NCBI RefSeq assembly: GCF_041053055.1
Contig: NZ_CP163443.1
Coordinates: 8,725,001 to 8,789,000, forward strand
Direction of reading: 5' to 3'
Length of the DNA: 64,000 nt
Origin: Streptomyces sp. R41
Lineage (GTDB): Bacteria; Actinomycetota; Actinomycetes; Streptomycetales; Streptomycetaceae
Of the stretch, positions 52,262 to 62,465 are shown piece after piece. The position numbers and the translations under genes were made by a program. Position 1 is the stretch's first letter; every line of letters starts with the position of its first letter. The notes beneath the pieces are model-generated. The model was given only the letters and a program-made list of their open reading frames with translations. It was not told the origin of the DNA and ran no database searches.

Positions 52262-52936
52262 TCAGGCCGCCCGGCGCCTGCGCACGCCCGGGGACACCGT
52301 CACCCGGCCCACGGCCCAGAACAGCACGAGGACGAACAGCGCGAGGATGGCCGTGAGGGCGGCCCCGCCCGCCACCTTCTCGTAGTTGCGCTGGTAGAGG
52401 CCGTCCAGGATGTACCGGCCGACTCCGCCCAGGGCCACATAGGCCGCGATCGTCGCGGTCGAGACGATCTGGATCGCCGCCGAGCGCAGACCGCTGAGGA
52501 TCAGCGGCAGCGCCGCCGGCACCTCGACCTGGAACAGGATCTTCGCCTCCGGCATACCCATGCCGCGGGCGGCGTCGACGGGCGAGGGGTCCACGGTGCG
52601 GATCGCCTCGTACGTGGTGATCAGGATCGGGGGGATCGCCAGCACCACGAGCGGGATCATCACGGGCACGATGCCGAGGCCCAGCCAGACGAACATCAGC
52701 ACCAGCAGCCCGAAGGTCGGCAGCGCCCGGGCCCCCGAGGACACGAACGCCAGCGTGTTGCCACCGCGGCCGGTGTGCCCGGTGACCAGGCCGATGGGCA
52801 GGCCGATGGCCGCGGCGACGGCGAGCGCCCCGACGGTGTACTGGACGTGCTCCCACACGCGCTGCGGTATGCCGTCGTAGCCGTGCCAGTGAGAGCCGTC
52901 GCTGAAGAAGGACTGCATGAAGTTGAGTACGTTCAC
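52262..52936 (-). CDS. OpuB-type ABC transporter permease (second permease)
   Basis: A 224-residue membrane subunit with about six helices and the EAA loop (VDAARGMGMPEAKILFQVEVPAALP split at the family Gly). It forms the channel with the other permease for glycine betaine, carnitine or choline uptake. GTG at 52936 follows GGAGGG and overlaps the upstream permease stop (GTGA); the frame extends further up only through non-coding overlap. Confidence 0.92.
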   Translation of the reverse strand: MNVLNFMQSFFSDGSHWHGYDGIPQRVWEHVQYTVGALAVAAAIGLPIGLVTGHTGRGGNTLAFVSSGARALPTFGLLVLMFVWLGLGIVPVMIPLVVLAIPPILITTYEAIRTVDPSPVDAARGMGMPEAKILFQVEVPAALPLILSGLRSAAIQIVSTATIAAYVALGGVGRYILDGLYQRNYEKVAGGAALTAILALFVLVLFWAVGRVTVSPGVRRRRAA

Positions 52937-53640
52937 GAGACGCCCTCCGGTGTGCGGGCGGCGCCCGAGATCGTGGCCGCGAGGCGCCGGGCCTTGCGGC
53001 GGGACGGCGGCTCCCAGGGGGTGAGCACCCGCCGGAGCAGGACGAGCACGGCGTCGACCAGGATCGCGAGGACGGCGGTGGTGACCACCGAGGTCACGGC
53101 GAGCTGAGGGCGGTGGTAGAGCATCGCGGTGGTCAGCAGATTGCCGAGCGCCCCTTGGTTGCCGATCAGCGAGCCGACGCTCACCAGGCTGATGCTGGAG
53201 GCGATCGCCACCCGCAGCCCGGCCATGATCGCGGGTACGGCGATGGGCAGTTGGACCTGGAAGTAGCGACGTACCGGGCCGATGCCCATCGCCGCCGCGG
53301 CGGCGTTCGTCTCCTGCGGAACCGAGCGGATGCCGTCGACGACCGCCGGCACGAGGACGACCAGGCTGTAGAGGCACAGCGGGATCATCACCGTCAGCTG
53401 GGTCAGCCCGGTGTAGTCGATGAGCACCACGAAGAAGGCGATCGACGGGATCGCGTACAGCACCGTCGAGCTCCACAGCACCGGCGGGTAGAGCCAGTCG
53501 TAGTGGACGCACAACAGGCCGATCGGCAGCGCCAGCAGGAGACCGACCAGCACCGGGATCAGTGCCTCCTGCATGTGCAGGGCGATCAGGCCGAGATAGC
53601 TGTGCTGGAGGTCGCTCGGTATGTCGAAGAAGCCGTTCAT
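52933..53640 (-). CDS. OpuB-type ABC transporter permease (first permease)
   Basis: A 235-residue permease with six or so helices and the EAA motif (NAAAAAMGIGPVRRYFQVQLPIAVP, in pieces of the usual pattern). ATG at 53640 overlaps the ATPase stop. Three overlapping genes, ATPase-permease-permease, form one operon; the binding protein is encoded apart. Confidence 0.92.
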   Translation of the reverse strand: MNGFFDIPSDLQHSYLGLIALHMQEALIPVLVGLLLALPIGLLCVHYDWLYPPVLWSSTVLYAIPSIAFFVVLIDYTGLTQLTVMIPLCLYSLVVLVPAVVDGIRSVPQETNAAAAAMGIGPVRRYFQVQLPIAVPAIMAGLRVAIASSISLVSVGSLIGNQGALGNLLTTAMLYHRPQLAVTSVVTTAVLAILVDAVLVLLRRVLTPWEPPSRRKARRLAATISGAARTPEGVS

Positions 53641-54830
53641 CGGGCGGCCTTCAGCTCGGACTCGTCCTGTGGGGCGTCCGCCGCCCGTCGCTGCCGGGCC
53701 AGCCGGATCGCCGCGGCGATCGTCTCCTGACCGGCGACCCCCAGCACCTGTCCCGCGCTGTCCACCGCGACAGCCTGACCGTTGCTCGACAGCACGGCCC
53801 GGTCCAGGGCGACGCGCAGCGAGTCCCGGCCCACCTCGAAACTCTGTCCGTACGGCTCGAGGGCCGTGACGTCACCACTCCAGGTGGCGAGGTCGGCCCA
53901 GCCGAGCGGCTTGCCTGCGGCGTCGGTGACGAGCACCGAGGAGGAGGCCTCGTCGCGCCCGGCGATCCGCTTCCAGTCGGAGTCGACAGGGAAGACGCGG
54001 GAGCGGTCGAGCTCCAGCTCGTGGGTGGACAGGAACGACAGACCGCGGATGCCCCGGTCGGCGCCCAGGAACTCCTCGACGAACGGGTCGGCGGGCGACG
54101 ACAGCAGCTCGTCGGGGGCGGCGAACTGGGCGAGTTTGCCGCCGGTGCGCATCACGGCGATGCGGTCGCCGATCCTGATGGCCTCGTCCATGTCGTGGGT
54201 GACGAACACGATCGCCTTGCCGAGTTCGCTCTGGATGCGGAGCAACTCCTCCTGCAGGCCCCGGCGGACGACCGGGTCGACCGCGGAGAACGGCTCGTCC
54301 ATGAGCAGGATCGGCGGGTCCGAGGCCAGCGCGCGGGCGACGCCGACACGCTGCTGCTGGCCGCCGGAGAGCTGGTACGGATAGCGGCGGGCCATGCCCG
54401 GGTCGAGGCCGACCCGTTCCATGAGCTCGGCCGCACGGGCCCGGGCGCGCTGCTTGGACCAGCCGAGCAGCCGCGGCACCGTCGCGATGTTGTCGAGAAT
54501 CGTGCGGTGCTGGAAGAGCCCGGCGTTCTGGATGACGTAACCCATCGAACGGCGCAGGGCGTTGACCGGCTGGCGCAGGATGTCCTCGCCGTTGACCCGG
54601 ATGGTGCCGCTGCTGGGCTCGACCATCCGGTTGATCATGCGCAGTGTGGTGGTCTTGCCGCAGCCCGAGGGTCCGACGAGAACGGTGATGGAGTGGTTCG
54701 GTATCTGCAGAGACAGGCGATCGACGGCCACCGTGCCGTCGGCGTATCGCTTGCTGACCTCTTCGATGGCTATCAAGCGTCGAAACCCTTCGGGAACGGC
54801 TTTGCTCGTACGTGGCGCGATCGCGTGCAC
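53637..54830 (-). CDS. OpuB-type ABC transporter ATP-binding protein
   Basis: A 397-residue ATPase. Walker A GPSGCGKTTTLRMIN, signature [15 protein letters not shown], Walker B ILLMDEPFSAVDP and the switch VTHDMDEA are complete. A C-terminal CBS-like regulatory region follows (about 260-390), as in osmosensory OpuA ATPases. Start uncertain: ATG 54830 gives an 18-residue leader; a TTG at 54776 (LIAIEEVSKRY) fits homologs equally well. Confidence 0.92.
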   Translation of the reverse strand: MHAIAPRTSKAVPEGFRRLIAIEEVSKRYADGTVAVDRLSLQIPNHSITVLVGPSGCGKTTTLRMINRMVEPSSGTIRVNGEDILRQPVNALRRSMGYVIQNAGLFQHRTILDNIATVPRLLGWSKQRARARAAELMERVGLDPGMARRYPYQLSGGQQQRVGVARALASDPPILLMDEPFSAVDPVVRRGLQEELLRIQSELGKAIVFVTHDMDEAIRIGDRIAVMRTGGKLAQFAAPDELLSSPADPFVEEFLGADRGIRGLSFLSTHELELDRSRVFPVDSDWKRIAGRDEASSSVLVTDAAGKPLGWADLATWSGDVTALEPYGQSFEVGRDSLRVALDRAVLSSNGQAVAVDSAGQVLGVAGQETIAAAIRLARQRRAADAPQDESELKAAR

Positions 54831-54916
54831 GAGGGTGCGTAGTCTAGCCAGTTGATGTTCGTTCGCGGTCGCCGCAGGTTACGGATTCGAAAGCGGACCG
54901 ATGCCATGATGCCCAC

Positions 54917-56035
54917 GTGAGTCACAGCGTGGGTGCGGATGTGCGGGCGCGGGTCGGCGCGATGCTCGAACGGCTCGTGGAGTCGGGCGAGGAGAGCGGT
55001 CTCCAAGTGGCGGTCTATCTGCACGGCGAGCCGATCGTCGACGCCTGCGCGGGCGTGGCCGACGCGTCCGACGGCCGCCCGCTCGGCCCCGACACGCTGA
55101 TCCACAGCTTCTCCCTCGGCAAGGGTTTCACCACCACCCTCGTTCATGTGCTCGCCGAGCGCGGGCTGATCGACTACGACACCCCCATCGCCGAATACTG
55201 GCCGGAGTTCGCCGCCCACGGCAAGGAACGGGCCACGGTGCGCCACGCGTTGACCCACACGGTCGGCGTACCGCAGTTGCCCTCCGCGATCACACCGGCC
55301 GAGCTGTGCGACTGGGACACCATGTGCGCGATCGTCGCGGAGCAGGAGCCGCTGTGGGAACCCGGCTCCGACAGCGGTTATCACGGCTGGACGTTCGGCT
55401 GGATCCTCGGTGAGGCCGTGCGCCGGATCACCGGCCTGACCCCGGCCGAGGCACTCCGCACCTACGTCACGGAGCCGCTCGGTGTGTCCGGCGAGCTGTT
55501 CTTCGGCGTGCCGGAGTCCGAACTGCCACGTATGGCACCGCTGGTGGAAGGGAACTGGGCGGCGTATCTGGAGAGCCTGCCGCCCTCCGTGCCCTTTCGC
55601 CGGCTCGTCGCGCCCAACCGCGCCGTGTGGACCGTCGCCGAGCTGGCCAATCGCCGCGACTATCTCCTCGCGGACACGCCGGCGGGCGGTACGACGACCG
55701 CGCGGGCGGCGGCGCGCATGTACGCGGCACTGCTGGGCGAGGTCGACGGCGTACGACTGCTCACCGCGGAGCGCACGGAGCTCGCCTCGGCCGTGGCCGT
55801 GAACGGCAAGGACCGGATGCTCCTCGCCAGGCACGCCAAGGGACTCGGCTACTTCCTCGCCCTGCCCGAAATGGCCGGTGAACTCACGGCCTTCGGCCAC
55901 CACGGCAGCGGCGGCAGCATCGCCTTCGCCGACCGCGAGCGCGGTCTGAGCTTCGCCCTCACCCGTACGCGCCTGGTCTCCACGGCGGACACGGGCCGAT
56001 TCCTGGCGAACGAGGTCCGCTCGCTCGTGGCGTAG
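54917..56035 (+). CDS. Serine hydrolase, beta-lactamase/EstB family
   Basis: A 372-residue serine hydrolase of the class C beta-lactamase fold. It has the SxxK nucleophile pair Ser66-Lys69 (SLGKG), a Tyr motif in SGYHGWTFG and a late HHGSGGS in place of KTG. It lacks a signal peptide, so it is cytosolic and more likely an esterase than a beta-lactamase. GTG at 54917. It appears monocistronic, divergent from the Opu operon and convergent with the sigma gene. Confidence 0.88.
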   Translation: MSHSVGADVRARVGAMLERLVESGEESGLQVAVYLHGEPIVDACAGVADASDGRPLGPDTLIHSFSLGKGFTTTLVHVLAERGLIDYDTPIAEYWPEFAAHGKERATVRHALTHTVGVPQLPSAITPAELCDWDTMCAIVAEQEPLWEPGSDSGYHGWTFGWILGEAVRRITGLTPAEALRTYVTEPLGVSGELFFGVPESELPRMAPLVEGNWAAYLESLPPSVPFRRLVAPNRAVWTVAELANRRDYLLADTPAGGTTTARAAARMYAALLGEVDGVRLLTAERTELASAVAVNGKDRMLLARHAKGLGYFLALPEMAGELTAFGHHGSGGSIAFADRERGLSFALTRTRLVSTADTGRFLANEVRSLVA

Positions 56036-56102
56036 CCCGTGGGCGCCCCGCACCGTCGCCGACTGGGCCGATGGGCGCCAAGGAGCCCCCCTCGCCTCTG
56101 GA

Positions 56103-57143
56103 TCACATGACGTCGAGATAGTCCCGCAGTACCTGCGAGCGCGACGGGTGGCGCAGCTTGGACATGGTCTTGGACTCGATCTGGCGGATGCGTTCGCGGG
56201 TCACCCCGTACACCTTGCCGATCTCCTCCAGGGTCTGCGCCTGACGGCCGAACAGGCCGTACCGCAGCGAGATGATCCCGGCCTCGCGCGGGGTCATGTG
56301 GGCGAGGATCGACTGGATGGTCTCCTGGAGGAGGCGGAACGTGACCATGTCCCACGGGGTGGCGGAGTCGCTGTCCTCGATCAGGTCGCCGAATTCGCTG
56401 TCGCCCTCCTCGTTCAGGGCCGCGTGCAGGGAGATGGGTTCCTTGGTGTGGCGGTCGAGTTCGTCGAGCTTCTCCAGGGGGACGTCGGCTCTCTGCGCCA
56501 ATTCCTCGCGCGTGGGCTCGGTCCCCATTTCCGCCAGCAGTTCGCGGCGGGTTCTGGCCACGCGGTTGATGACCTCCACCATGTGGACCGGAATGCGGAT
56601 GGTCCGGCCCTGGTCGGCGAGGGCGCGCGATATCGCCTGGCGGATCCACCAGGTGGCGTACGTCGAGAATTTGAATCCCTTGGTGTAGTCGAATTTCTCG
56701 ACGGCGCGCATCAAGCCGGTGTTGCCCTCCTGGATCAGATCCAGGAACAGCAGTCCGTGGCCGGTGTAGCGCTTGGCGACGGAGACGACCAACCGCAGGT
56801 TCGCCTCGGTGAGATGGGCCTTGGCCCACCGCCCGTCCTCGGCGAGGACGCCCAGTTCCCAACGGAGCCGGGAATCCATGTCCGGCTCCTCCGAGAGCTT
56901 CCGCTCGGCGTACAGACCGGCCTCGATCCGCTTGGAGAGATCGACTTCCTGCTCGGCGCTGAGGAGGCGGACACGGGCGATGAGCCTGAGGTAGTCGCGC
57001 ACCTGGTCGACGGTGCCGCCGCCGGCGGGGAGCTGAGGGTCGGGTGCGTCGGCCTCGTCGTCGGGGGAGAGCAGAAGCTCCTCCTCCTCTTCTTCCTCCG
57101 GTGCGTGGGTGTCCTTCTCCCGCTCGATCGCGCTCACCGTCAT
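56103..57143 (-). CDS. RNA polymerase sigma factor, group 2 sigma-70 (Hrd-like)
   Basis: A 346-residue sigma factor with regions 1.2 ([19 protein letters not shown]), 2 ([23 protein letters not shown] in the usual order, [14 protein letters not shown]), 3 and 4 ([20 protein letters not shown]). It lacks the long N-terminal extension of HrdB and begins with an acidic poly-Glu stretch, as in HrdA/HrdD-type alternative factors. It would recognise promoters close to the housekeeping class. The ATG at 57143 overlaps the stop of the uvrA relic upstream, so its translation may be coupled to a broken gene. Confidence 0.94.
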   Translation of the reverse strand: MTVSAIEREKDTHAPEEEEEEELLLSPDDEADAPDPQLPAGGGTVDQVRDYLRLIARVRLLSAEQEVDLSKRIEAGLYAERKLSEEPDMDSRLRWELGVLAEDGRWAKAHLTEANLRLVVSVAKRYTGHGLLFLDLIQEGNTGLMRAVEKFDYTKGFKFSTYATWWIRQAISRALADQGRTIRIPVHMVEVINRVARTRRELLAEMGTEPTREELAQRADVPLEKLDELDRHTKEPISLHAALNEEGDSEFGDLIEDSDSATPWDMVTFRLLQETIQSILAHMTPREAGIISLRYGLFGRQAQTLEEIGKVYGVTRERIRQIESKTMSKLRHPSRSQVLRDYLDVM

Positions 57144-57734
57144 TCACCCTTCTCCAGAAGCCGGCGCAGGAACCGGCCGGTGTGGGACCGCGGTGGGGCC
57201 GTGACCTGCTCGGGAGTGCCTTCGGCGATGACCTCGCCGCCGTGCGGGCCGCCTTCCGGTCCCATGTCGATCAGCCAGTCCGCCGTCTTGATGACGTGGA
57301 GGTTGTGCTCGATCAGCACGACCGTGTTGCCGGAGGCGACGAGCTGGTGGAGGACGGCCGGCAGTGTGCGTACGTCGTCCATGTGCAACCCGGTCGTCGG
57401 CTCGTCGAGCACGTAGTGGGTGTGCCCCCGGTACCGTCGCTGCAGTTCGCTCGCGAGTTCGACGCGCTGTGCCTCGCCATCCGGACAGGGTGGTCGCGGG
57501 CCGGCCGGGTTTGACTTGGCCGAGCCCCACGTCGTGCAGGACGCGGAGGTGCTGGGAGATGACCGCGTGCCCGTCGAAGAAGTCCAGGCCCTCTTCGATG
57601 GTCATGGCCAGGACGTCGGCGATGGACTTGCCCTTGTAGTGTACTTCGACGGTCTCGCGGTTGTACTGGGCGCCGTGGCAGACCTCGCACGGCAGGTGGA
57701 CGTCCGGGAGGAAGTTCATCTCGACCTTGACGAG
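57140..57734 (-). pseudogene. Decayed C-terminal fragment of a UvrA-like ABC ATPase
   Basis: Two frames on the minus strand carry UvrA sequence. The 5' piece has the zinc-finger half [21 protein letters not shown] and [19 protein letters not shown]. The 3' piece has [15 protein letters not shown] (Walker B), [13 protein letters not shown] and the normal C-terminal [10 protein letters not shown] one-base insertion near 57503 breaks the ABC signature (TLSG then GEAQRVELA in another frame). The N-terminal three quarters are missing; the fragment begins abruptly at [10 protein letters not shown], next to the AlkA stop. It cannot make an active UvrA. Its stop overlaps the sigma-factor start. Confidence 0.85.
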
Positions 57735-57735
57735 C

Positions 57736-58617
57736 TCAGCAAGCCGCCGGTGCTGGGCAAGCGTTCATGCGCTCGGCGCGCAGGACGCGCAGGTGCAGTG
57801 CGGCCCAAGTGCGGTAGGGGCGCCAGTTCTCGGAGACTTCGGTCAGGCTGTGGCCGGGCCCGTACTGTTCGGTGATCTCCGCCTCCAGCCGACGTTCCTG
57901 GGTCGGCAGGGTGTCGGGGTGGTTGGCTCCGCGTACGACGACGAGCTCGGCGGAGAAGGCGCCCAGCCCCTTGACCCGCTGGACCTGCCGCACCGCCTCC
58001 TCAGGGCTCAGGGTGCGCAGCCGGGTGCCGTCGAGGAGCCCGTCGAGCGCGGCGTGGGCCACGGAGTGCAGGTATTCGGTCTTGCGCCAGGGCAGTTCGA
58101 AGTCCAGGTCGAGCAGGGCCCCGGGGGAGGGGAACGCGCTGCCTGTGCCGTAGCGGCCGATGAGGTCGTCGCGCATGCGCCGGGCCGAGGTCATCCCTGT
58201 GCGCTGGGTCAGCACCGCCCAGGTGGCCGCCTCGTACGGCGAGTGGAAGCCGCACGGGCGCAGGCCCGGCCACCGGGTCTGGACCTCGGCGATCACGGGG
58301 TCGCGCTCGGCGACCGCAGGCCAGCCCCGGGCGTCGACGTCCAGGGACAGGAAGCGGCGCACCTGCTCGGCGGCGGCGTCCAGATCGCCGTCGCCGGCCA
58401 CCACGACCCGGGCCGTGGTGCCGTCCTGGGTGATCTCCGCGGCGACGCGCCGCCAGTCGGCGTCGGCGTGGAAGACCGTGCGCAGCGCCCCGTCGCTCCC
58501 CAGCAGGGAATCCGCCGCCGAGGCCGGCGCCAGCGGCGCGAACTCCTCCCAGAACTCCCGGCTCGCGTCCAGCGACCACGGACCGGCCACCTCGAATTCG
58601 ACCGCGTGCTGTGCCAT
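57736..58617 (-). CDS. DNA-3-methyladenine glycosylase-like protein (AlkA type)
   Basis: A 293-residue HhH-GPD glycosylase. After an N-terminal AlkA-like domain (about 1-100), the helix-hairpin-helix [19 protein letters not shown] motif ([15 protein letters not shown]) and the catalytic Asp region ANHPDTLP follow. It would excise alkylated bases. The last residues ([10 protein letters not shown]) are not family-like and abut the uvrA relic, so the original C-terminus was probably altered by the deletion that truncated uvrA. ATG at 58617 follows GGGAGGTC; the frame extends upstream without homology. Confidence 0.87.
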   Translation of the reverse strand: MAQHAVEFEVAGPWSLDASREFWEEFAPLAPASAADSLLGSDGALRTVFHADADWRRVAAEITQDGTTARVVVAGDGDLDAAAEQVRRFLSLDVDARGWPAVAERDPVIAEVQTRWPGLRPCGFHSPYEAATWAVLTQRTGMTSARRMRDDLIGRYGTGSAFPSPGALLDLDFELPWRKTEYLHSVAHAALDGLLDGTRLRTLSPEEAVRQVQRVKGLGAFSAELVVVRGANHPDTLPTQERRLEAEITEQYGPGHSLTEVSENWRPYRTWAALHLRVLRAERMNACPAPAAC

Positions 58618-58792
58618 GACCGACCTCCCGCTCGGGACACCGGCACGCGCGGACGGACCAAGAGGCGCCGGGCGCCGGTGCACTGTCTGTGCACACCACC
58701 TTGGGCTCAATACCTGACAGATTCCGTCAAGTATTTTCGCGAGCGACGCCGAGCGGTCGCCCGATCCCGGGTTGGGTGACATCCAGCCGCTC

Positions 58793-58822
58793 GCCGCCAT
58801 CGGTCGGATGACCGATGGCGGC
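58793..58822 (-). terminator. Hairpin after the GST-like gene
   Basis: GCCGCCATCGGTC (58793-58805), loop GGAT, GACCGATGGCGGC (58810-58822): a 13-bp perfect stem downstream of the GST-like stop on the minus strand. Confidence 0.7.
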
Positions 58823-58879
58823 ATCCGCCGCCGACCAAGCCGGAGAGTCTCTCCCGCTCCGGGACTGCCCGACCGTCGC

Positions 58880-59722
58880 CTACTGGGCGCCGTGGAAGGC
58901 GGGATGCTCGTCGAGGCGGCGCACGTAGGCGCGAAGGTGGCTGTGCCGGGAGAGGGGGTCTGCCGTGTCGAGGTGCGTGAGCGCCACCCAGAGGTCCACG
59001 TCCGCGGCTGTCAGTTCGTCGCCCAATACATAGGTGTGAATGGACAGTTGACGGTCCAACAGATCCAGCGTCGCCGACAGGGCTTCCGGCCGTGCGGCCG
59101 AGGTGGCGTCGCGGTCGAGGAGTTCGCGCAAGGCGTCGATGTCGGCGGCGAGGGCCGGCGGGTGCAGCACGGGGACGCATGCTCCGTCGTGGCAGGTCAG
59201 CAGGCCCGCGAGGTCGCGAAGGATGTCGGGGGTGTGATTGCTGACGATACGTCCGCTCCAGCGGTCGCACAGTGCGGGCGCGGTCAGCGGTCCCTCGTAG
59301 TGGTGCCAGGTGGCCTCGTAGGCACTGCGGAGCGAGGCGAAGGCTTCGGGTGTCTCGGCGGGGAGCGTCAGGATCGTGGTGGCGACGGAATCCTTGAGGC
59401 CGAGCAGATCGAGGGTGATCGAAAGGCGCAGCGAGCGCGGACAGCCCTCGGACAGGTACAGCTGATAGCGGTGCGGCGCCGGGTAGAAGCCACCGGCGGC
59501 ACCGACACCGATACGGCTGCGGATGCCGTGCGGCCGAGGGGACTTGGACGGTCCGGCGGGGCGACTACTCGCAGGGGACGCAACTGGGCCCGGAATGCGC
59601 GAGGTCGAGGCGCACTCGCCCGAGGTGCCTGCGTCTGCGGCGTATGCGTTGGACGTGGCTGCGCTCGTGGCGCACGTGCCTGAGCCGCCTGTGTTCGAGG
59701 CGCGCGAAACTGTCTTGGGCAT
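58880..59722 (-). CDS. Glutathione S-transferase-like protein (short ECM4/YqjG type)
   Basis: A 280-residue protein. Residues about 75-130 contain RYQLYLSEGCPRSLRLSITL, the thioredoxin-fold start of the Xi-class transferases (glutathionyl-hydroquinone reductases), with the CP pair. The C-terminal helical GST domain follows (ADVDLWVALTHLDTADP). Full-length YqjG/ECM4 is about 320 residues; here the middle is shortened, and the first 60 residues are an unconserved Ala/Ser/Thr/Pro-rich stretch. In actinomycetes the thiol would be mycothiol. ATG at 59722 follows GGAGAG. It is divergent from the sulfur-regulated block. Confidence 0.78.
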   Translation of the reverse strand: MPKTVSRASNTGGSGTCATSAATSNAYAADAGTSGECASTSRIPGPVASPASSRPAGPSKSPRPHGIRSRIGVGAAGGFYPAPHRYQLYLSEGCPRSLRLSITLDLLGLKDSVATTILTLPAETPEAFASLRSAYEATWHHYEGPLTAPALCDRWSGRIVSNHTPDILRDLAGLLTCHDGACVPVLHPPALAADIDALRELLDRDATSAARPEALSATLDLLDRQLSIHTYVLGDELTAADVDLWVALTHLDTADPLSRHSHLRAYVRRLDEHPAFHGAQ

Positions 59723-60195
59723 GACTCTCCATGGGAACGACGAAGCCCTGGCCGCCTGTTGGGCGGCAGCGGCGGAACGGAGTGACTGCGCTTGCGTACC
59801 GGCTCGGAGCGGCCGGACTAGTACGCGCTGGAGACCCGCAACAAGTCGATGTGCAGGCGTCTCGTCAGGTAGTTCCTGGGCATTCCCACCGGTCCCGCCT
59901 CCAGGGCCCGCGAGTTGCGAGACCACGCTTGCCCCGCCGCACCGGCGGGACCCGGTCGTCACCCGGGGCACCCCGTCGCGGTGGAAGGGTTGCCTGTCAG
60001 CGGGCCGGGGCCGATGAACCTCGTCGCACGGGAAAGTCCGTGTCATGAGGCGCTGACAATCGTGACCGTCCTCGCCAGTGTCAGTGCGCCGTACGAAGCC
60101 GTCAAGAAGGCCTCTACCCGGTCTCACCACGTGGTCATTCGGGCCGGAACACGTTGACATTGGATTCCGCGCGTGCCTAACTTACGCCGCAGATC
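59723..60195. other. 473-bp region without a convincing gene
   Basis: It holds the promoter of the GST-like gene and, toward its end, that of the riboswitch-led operon. Short frames exist, but none has homology. Confidence 0.4.
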
Positions 60196-60304
60196 GGTCA
60201 TGAGCGTCAGCGAAAAGCCCTGGCTCGCTGGCCGGCAACCCTCGCGACGCGGTGGGGTGCCCCAGGTGACGACCGGACCGGAAGACTTTCGGTAAGCGCG
60301 AGCC
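60196..60304 (+). ncRNA. SAM-IV-like riboswitch
   Basis: The sequence follows the actinobacterial SAM-IV aptamer order: GGTCATGAGCG, AGCCCTGGCTCGCTGGCC, GGCAACCCTC, GCGGTGGGGTGCCCCAGG, TGACGACC closing P1 with the opening GGTC, then a small hairpin (CCGGAAGACTTTCGG) and the AAGCGCGAGCC element that forms the pseudoknot. It binds S-adenosylmethionine and would turn down the downstream leader peptide and ABC transporter when methionine/SAM is plentiful. Identified by eye from known family sequence. Confidence 0.82.
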
Positions 60305-60336
60305 GCCCACGGGCGGGAACAGTGACGGAGACGGCG

Positions 60337-60471
60337 ATGGACGTAGCGTCGAGGAAGGCCGCACGGCGGCCCCGCGGCTGCGTACTGCTGTGCGCGAACC
60401 GCTGCGTCGATCTGCTCCGCGTCAACAGCGCCCTGTGTACCGCTTCGGGCTGTGCCCGCTGTCAAGGCTGA
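60337..60471 (+). CDS. Leader peptide (IDLLRV-type, Cys-rich)
   Basis: A 44-residue ORF: ATG at 60337 after GGAG. It has Arg-rich sequence, then CVDLLRVNSALC, a variant of the RxHVDLLRVxSALC signature of actinobacterial leader peptides found before sulfur-metabolism operons. It contains six Cys codons, four of them late, so ribosome stalling when cysteine is short could affect the downstream gene. It lies between the riboswitch and the ABC permease gene. Confidence 0.75.
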   Translation: MDVASRKAARRPRGCVLLCANRCVDLLRVNSALCTASGCARCQG

Positions 60472-60637
60472 CGGCGTTCTGAATCTCTGACGCGCACCGC
60501 CGCCGCGGTGTGCCCTCTGCCAAACCAGCCCCCGGTACCGGCGTCCTCCCGTTCTTCGACATCCGCAGCCGTCCCCGTTGTGCTGCGGTGCCGTCGCGTA
60601 CGCCGCGCCCGGGGTGTCCCTCCCCGCTGGAGCCCTC

Positions 60638-61614
60638 ATGAGTCAACCCCCTGGCGCCGCCGTGTCCCTGGCCGAGGCACCGCCCGCAGAATCCCCGGCG
60701 AAGCCGCTCACAGCCCAGCGCGTGCTGCCGCTGCGCAGGCCGGGCCGCTGGATCGCCACAGCCGTCGTCCTGGTCGTGGTCGCCCAGATCATCCACGGCC
60801 TGGCCACGAACCCCTTCTACCAGTGGGACCGCTTCCGCTACTGGTTCCTGCGCCCCACCATCCTCGACGGCCTCGTCATCACCCTCGAAGTGGCCGCGCT
60901 CAGTGCGGTGTTGGGGTTGCTCGGTGGGGTCCTGCTCGCCCTCGCCAGGCTCTCCGGGAGCCCGGTGCTGCGCGCGGTGAGCTGGGTGTACACGTGGCTG
61001 TTCCGCTCCGTACCGCTGATCGTCGTCCTGATCTTCCTCTACAACTTCAGCGCCCTCTACAAGACGTTGAGCCTCGGTGTGCCGTTCGGGCCGGCCTTCG
61101 TCACCTTCGACGAGTCGCGGCTCGCCACCGACATGGCGGTCGCCGTCATCGGCCTGAGTCTCAACGAGGCGGCGTACGCGTCCGAGGTCGTCCGCGGCGG
61201 AATCCTCTCCGTCGACCAGGGCCAGCACGAGGCGGCTGCCGCGCTCGGCCTGCCGAAGACGTACCAGTTCACCCGGATCGTCTTCCCGCAGGCGCTCAGG
61301 TCCATCACCCCGAACTACGTCAACCAGCTGATCGGCCTGATCAAGGGCACGTCCCTGGTGTTCTACGTGTCGCTGCTCGACCTGTTCGGCTCGGTGCAGA
61401 CGATGGGCAGCACCTACCCCGGCGACATCGTGCCGCTGCTGCTGGTCGCCACCGTCTGGTACCTGATCCTCACGAGTGCCGTGTCCGTCGTCCAGTTCTA
61501 CGTCGAGCGGTACTTCGCCCGGGGCGCGACGCGCACCCTGCCGCCGACACCGCTGCAGAAGGTGCGAACCGGCCTGAGTGATCTGCGGGCCCGGCTGCGC
61601 AAGGAGGCCGCCGT

Positions 61615-61618
<4 letters not shown>
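60638..61618 (+). CDS. Amino-acid ABC transporter permease
   Basis: A 326-residue polar-amino-acid-type permease with a Pro/Ala-rich cytosolic N-terminus, an unusual early extra helix (WIATAVVLVVVAQIIHGLA) and the core His/Glu/Gln-type permease helices. The EAA loop reads GQHEAAAALGLPKTYQFTRIV. ATG at 60638 follows GGAG. Under a SAM riboswitch and a Cys-rich leader peptide, cystine, methionine or another organosulfur compound is the probable substrate. Its stop overlaps the ATPase start. Confidence 0.9.
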
Positions 61619-62403
<785 letters not shown>

Positions 62404-62465
62404 CCGGCGCCTCCCTTTTTGCCACGTCACCGCAGTCACACCCTCACCCAGCGACAAGGACAGCC

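Noticed and set aside
60124..60200. Short minus-strand ORF (MTDLRRKLGTRG...)
   Set aside because: No ribosome site, no homology, and it overlaps the riboswitch promoter region.
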